DNA from: Lachnospiraceae bacterium
Lineage (GTDB): Bacteria > Bacillota_A > Clostridia > Lachnospirales > Lachnospiraceae
Direction of reading: 5' to 3'
DNA: 7,598 nucleotides
NCBI GenBank assembly: GCA_017652545.1
Contig: JAGCAV010000096.1
Span: 1 to 7,598 of the forward strand
The first letter of the stretch is position 1; the number at the start of each line of letters is the position of its first letter. The notes under the pieces were generated by a model. It saw only the letters and a program-made list of their open reading frames with translations. It was not told the DNA's origin and did no database searches. Position numbers and translations under genes: made by a program. Below are positions 4,892-7,598 of the stretch, in pieces.

Positions 4892-6106
4892 TTACCTGTA
4901 TTTCAACGCTGTCTCATACACAGCCAGTATCTGTTCCGGTGTGATATCTGCCTGGAAATTATGCGTCGGCGCAAACAGGAACCCGCCCCCCGGCGCAAAT
5001 ATATCGATCATTTCCCGGACATGTTCCTTCAATTCCTCCAGCGAAAGCTTTGAAAGCTTGATCTGCGCGTCGCAGCCGCCTCCCCAGAACACGATGTCGC
5101 TGCCGAATTCCCGTTTAAGTTCTGCCGGATCCATATCCCTGGCAGAGATCTGGACCGGATTAAGAATATCCACACCTATGTCGATCAGATCCGGGATAAA
5201 AGGCTTGATGGATCCGCAGCAGTGAAGGGCCACTTTCTGCTTCGGATATCTGGTATGAAGAAAATCAAACATTTTTTTCATGTAGGGTTTGATCATCTCC
5301 TCAAAGGTATCATGCGACATCATCGTGGAAGTCTGCATGCCCAGGTCGTCGCAGAAACGAATGAAATCAATATACTCATTGCTTCTGGACAGAATCCTGT
5401 CCAGATCGGCGATATACTGATCTGTGATCCTCTCCAGATACCTGTGGACCATCTCTTCGCTTGTCAGCAGCTGGGCCAGCCAGTTTTCATACCCCCAGTT
5501 CCTCAGCCCGGCTTCCATGGTTCTGGCATAGACCGGGAACATGACGGCCTTGTCCGTTTCTTCATGAAGCCGTTTGCTCTCGCTGCACAGCCATTCGATC
5601 TCTTCATCGGACATGGCTGCCCCCAGCTCTTCGTCTGAGAGGGCATCGATCTCTTCCGGCTCCTCTATCTCAGAAAAAGGAAAACCGACCTGATCGTAAT
5701 AGAAACCGTCTTTGGGCATCCGGGCATATGGCCGGCCGCTTTTATCCCTGATGATGAAATAGCGCTCATCCTCCTCCGGATCAAATGAACCCGGGACGAG
5801 GCAGTCGACTCCCCGTACGCAGCCCGGTTTCCAGTCTTTGAGCGGAATACCGAAATTCGGCGCGTACCGTTTGAGCTGGATCACATCAGAGCCCATCAGA
5901 TCGAGCATCTCCATCGACGGATCCGCCATCATCAGAAAAAGCTCGTAAAGAACCGGTGTCTCCTCCCATCCCAGATGCTTCACAAGCCTGTCATAGGCAA
6001 ACAGGCTGATGCCGGTGGAAGTGGATGAGCCAAAATCGATCGCCATCTTCTCGGGCTGCTGATGGTTAAACGTTTTGAGCACCCGTTCTCTGGATGTTTC
6101 GGACAT
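4892..6106 (-). CDS. Uroporphyrinogen decarboxylase (URO-D) family protein, MtaA/methyltransferase-like
   Basis: This is a 404-residue cytoplasmic (beta/alpha)8 barrel protein. The start SRERVLKTFNHQQPEKMAIDFG is typical of the non-heme URO-D family. It carries His295-x-Cys297 (LHCCGSIKPF) and, 47 residues later, Cys345 in FWGGGCDAQ. This H-x-C...C arrangement matches the zinc site of corrinoid:coenzyme M methyltransferases such as MtaA and MtbA. APTHNFQADITPEQ (379-392) is the usual C-terminal family signature. True heme-pathway HemE is unlikely, given the length, the N-terminus and the context. Family members of this type transfer or remove methyl groups through a corrinoid protein or tetrahydrofolate, but no corrinoid protein is encoded in view. 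The gene lies 17 nt after the isomerase-like gene, with a strong AAGGAGG site (6112-6118), and 13 nt before the AEC gene. The substrate is unknown. Confidence 0.88.
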   Translation of the reverse strand: MSETSRERVLKTFNHQQPEKMAIDFGSSTSTGISLFAYDRLVKHLGWEETPVLYELFLMMADPSMEMLDLMGSDVIQLKRYAPNFGIPLKDWKPGCVRGVDCLVPGSFDPEEDERYFIIRDKSGRPYARMPKDGFYYDQVGFPFSEIEEPEEIDALSDEELGAAMSDEEIEWLCSESKRLHEETDKAVMFPVYARTMEAGLRNWGYENWLAQLLTSEEMVHRYLERITDQYIADLDRILSRSNEYIDFIRFCDDLGMQTSTMMSHDTFEEMIKPYMKKMFDFLHTRYPKQKVALHCCGSIKPFIPDLIDIGVDILNPVQISARDMDPAELKREFGSDIVFWGGGCDAQIKLSKLSLEELKEHVREMIDIFAPGGGFLFAPTHNFQADITPEQILAVYETALKYR

Positions 6107-6123
6107 AACTTTCCTCCTTACCC

Positions 6124-6942
6124 TCAGACATATTTGCGGGCAAACGCAATCGCGTCATCGATGCCCTTAAGTCCCAGTCCGCTGGCCTCCTCTATACAGA
6201 TCCATCCGTCGAAGCCATGATCTCCGAGAACCTTGAACACCGTATCAAAATCGACCAGACCCTTCCCGATGGGCGCCGGCGTCCATTTTCCGATGGTCGC
6301 GGTGTCGTTCATGTGGATCGTCCAGACCTTATCGATTACGGTCTCCAGCAGTTCTTTCGCGTCAGCCCCGCACGCGACAGCGTTGGCGGTATCAAAATTG
6401 ATGCCGATGGGCATGTCCTTTACAGCGTTAAAAACGCTCAGGAACGCGTCTTTATTGAAGGCAAAGTCAATGTTCGGCCATGCTCCGGGTTTGGAATGAT
6501 TTTCCAGGCACAGCTTTACATTGTATTTTTCAGCGGTATCCAGAACCTTTTCAAAACAGGCTACGCAGTTTCTGGTCCCTTCCTCAATGGAAAGACCCGG
6601 GTGAGCCTGGCCGGCTGTCATTCTGACATGTGTAAAGCCGAAGTCCGAGATCAGTGCAAGGTCTCTCCTGAAATAGTCGATCTGTCTTTCCCTCTCCATC
6701 GGATCCGGGTTTGTAAAATCGGGATAGCAGCACACCATCACAGGCTGGATGGTCACTTTTTTATCCTCGAGCTGCTGCTTCATCGTCTGTATGGTCGTTG
6801 CCGTACTGTTCGGGAAAAACAGGATGCTGGCATCAAATCCGTCCGTTCCCTTTCCCTGCGCGTAGGCTGCCCAGTCTGCGAGTGTCATCTTCCCCGTGGA
6901 AAGATCTGAAAACAGGGATACCGGTAAAATACTTAATTTCAT
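6124..6942 (-). CDS. Sugar phosphate isomerase/epimerase family TIM barrel (xylose-isomerase-like)
   Basis: This is a 272-residue AP-endonuclease-2/xylose-isomerase-like barrel, predicted cytoplasmic. The divalent-metal ligands of the family are visible in order: Glu147 (KLCLENHS), Asp184 (GINFDTAN), His210 (WTIHMND) and Glu251 (ICIEEAS). Relatives include hydroxypyruvate isomerase, tagatose/psicose 3-epimerases and inosose dehydratase IolE, so it probably isomerises, epimerises or dehydrates a sugar, sugar acid or inositol derivative; the exact reaction cannot be read from sequence. The start at 6942 is chosen because AAAGGAG (6948-6954) lies 5 nt upstream and MKLSILPVSLFSD is the usual first beta strand. 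The frame stays open upstream to 7011, but those 23 residues look non-coding. It is between the TRAP permease gene and the UroD-family gene. Confidence 0.88.
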   Translation of the reverse strand: MKLSILPVSLFSDLSTGKMTLADWAAYAQGKGTDGFDASILFFPNSTATTIQTMKQQLEDKKVTIQPVMVCCYPDFTNPDPMERERQIDYFRRDLALISDFGFTHVRMTAGQAHPGLSIEEGTRNCVACFEKVLDTAEKYNVKLCLENHSKPGAWPNIDFAFNKDAFLSVFNAVKDMPIGINFDTANAVACGADAKELLETVIDKVWTIHMNDTATIGKWTPAPIGKGLVDFDTVFKVLGDHGFDGWICIEEASGLGLKGIDDAIAFARKYV

Positions 6943-6947
6943 TTCTT

Positions 6948-6954
6948 CTCCTTT
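6948..6954 (-). promoter_or_regulatory. Ribosome binding site deciding the isomerase-like start
   Basis: AAAGGAG on the minus strand stands 5 nt before ATG 6942. The upstream in-frame ATGs at 7011 and 7008 have no such site and lie within a few bases of the dctM stop codon. Confidence 0.75.
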
Positions 6955-6984
6955 CAGTTTTCCGACTGACGGACCGTTTGCCGC

Positions 6985-7007
6985 TGCCGGCATGTTCCGG
7001 TCCGGCA
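6985..7007 (-). other. GC-rich hairpin in the dctM-isomerase gap
   Basis: TGCCGG (6985-6990) and CCGGCA (7002-7007) form a 6-bp inverted repeat with an 11-nt loop in the 73-nt gap between the two genes. No T-run follows on either strand, so it is not a classical terminator. It could be a pausing, mRNA-stability or processing element that sets different expression of permease and enzymes. Confidence 0.35.
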
Positions 7008-7015
7008 TCATGAAA

Positions 7016-7598
7016 CTATTTTACATAGCCGAGCAGTTTCGGGAGCGTGAGTGTCAGTGCGGGGACAAAATCCACCAGAAGCATGACCGCAAGCGTGGCA
7101 ATCATGAACTTAAGCAGGTCTTTGATCACGGAGGAGATCGGGGTCTTTGCGATACCGCAGGTGATAAACAGGCAGACGCCGACCGGCGGTGTGAACAGGC
7201 CGATTGCCAGTGTCACGACCATGATCAGTCCGAAGTGAACCGGGTGGATTCCGACCGCTGTCGCGATGGGCAGCAGGATGGGTGTGAAAAGCGTCATCGC
7301 GGGTGCCAGATCCATGAACATGCCTACGATCAGAAGCACAACATTGATGAGCAGAATGATCAGCACTTTATTCTGCGTTGTGCTCAGAAGGGCATTGACC
7401 AGGGTCGCCGGAATATTCTGACTGGTAAAGAACCAGCCGAGGGCCGTTGCAGCGGAGATCATCAGCGCAGCTATGCCCATGTTCATGGACGCTTTATATA
7501 CCAGGCCCGGCACATCCGTCAGCTTGATCTCCCTGTAATAGAAGAAGCCAAGCAGCAGCGTGTAGGCACAGGCAATGCCGGCTGCCTCTGTCGGCGTA
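7016..7598 (-). CDS. dctM: TRAP transporter large permease subunit (DctM family), C-terminal part (cut by window edge)
   Basis: The frame stays open to the window edge, giving 193 residues of the C-terminal part of a TRAP (tripartite ATP-independent periplasmic-type) large permease subunit, family length about 425-430. It opens with TPTEAAGIACAYTLLLG, the family's central motif, and contains GMFMDLAPAMTLFTPILLPIA and HFGLIMVVTLAIGLFTPPVG, the C-terminal inverted-repeat hairpin that helps form the sodium/substrate site. About five hydrophobic segments are seen. With an extracytoplasmic binding protein (DctP) and small subunit (DctQ), expected upstream outside the window, it would import an organic or sugar acid with sodium. 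The GTG at 7511-7513 is an internal Val codon, not a start. It is followed after 73 nt by the isomerase-like gene, so it heads the visible part of the operon. Confidence 0.92.
   Translation of the reverse strand, partial: TPTEAAGIACAYTLLLGFFYYREIKLTDVPGLVYKASMNMGIAALMISAATALGWFFTSQNIPATLVNALLSTTQNKVLIILLINVVLLIVGMFMDLAPAMTLFTPILLPIATAVGIHPVHFGLIMVVTLAIGLFTPPVGVCLFITCGIAKTPISSVIKDLLKFMIATLAVMLLVDFVPALTLTLPKLLGYVK

Noticed and set aside
5043..5060. Short tandem repeat GAAAGCTT-TGAAAGCTT
   Set aside because: It encodes a KLSKLS repeat in an ordinary helix of the URO-D-family protein; no sign of a separate element.
4892..6106. Heme-pathway uroporphyrinogen decarboxylase (HemE)
   Set aside because: Length, N-terminus, H-x-C...C motif and neighbours fit the MtaA-like branch, and no heme genes are nearby.
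6217..6909. Plus-strand open frame of 230 codons opposite the isomerase-like gene
   Set aside because: Antisense to a gene with intact metal-ligand motifs, with no recognisable domain and no start signals; a shadow.

Overview
This 7.6 kb window looks like chromosomal DNA of a Clostridia-type Firmicute (Lachnospiraceae-like is my guess). The basis is strong AGGAGG-type ribosome binding sites, sigma-A promoters close to consensus, moderate GC content and the gene families present. There are no RNA genes, insertion sequences, CRISPR arrays or phage genes. Both edges cut through transporter genes.

Left part, minus strand (1-2318): a purine nucleoside phosphorylase of the DeoD family and an MtnA-type aldose-1-phosphate isomerase form a tight pair (3-nt gap, shared Shine-Dalgarno region) behind a clear promoter. 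A probable terminator follows. The next gene, sstT (Na+/serine-threonine symporter), has its own extended -10 promoter and runs off the left edge. Phosphorylase plus isomerase is the front half of a nucleoside salvage route: nucleoside to (deoxy/methylthio)ribose-1-phosphate to ribulose-1-phosphate analogue. The next enzyme (aldolase or dehydratase) is not in view.

Middle, plus strand (2425-3936): a GntR/FCD-family regulator is transcribed divergently from deoD and overlaps by 8 nt a short AraC-type regulator that has no recognisable sensor domain. The two divergent promoters sit back to back with 21 bp between their -35 boxes, and an inverted repeat lies there as a candidate operator.

Right part, minus strand (3946-7598): a four-gene run, apparently one operon, reads TRAP transporter large subunit (cut by the edge), sugar-phosphate-isomerase/epimerase-like TIM barrel, uroporphyrinogen-decarboxylase-family (MtaA-like) protein, and AEC-family permease. 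It ends in a hairpin plus T-run that overlaps the convergent araC stop codon. The TRAP system probably imports an organic or sugar acid, the TIM barrel probably isomerises it, and the UroD-family protein carries an H-x-C...C zinc motif typical of corrinoid methyltransferases, so methyl-group removal from the substrate is one possible role. The AEC carrier may export a product or import a second substrate. The two regulators between the modules could control either or both.

The best leads are the DeoD/MtnA pair, in which DeoD seems to lack the family's N-terminal sugar-contacting His, and the zinc-motif UroD-family protein in what looks like a sugar-acid operon with no corrinoid protein in view.
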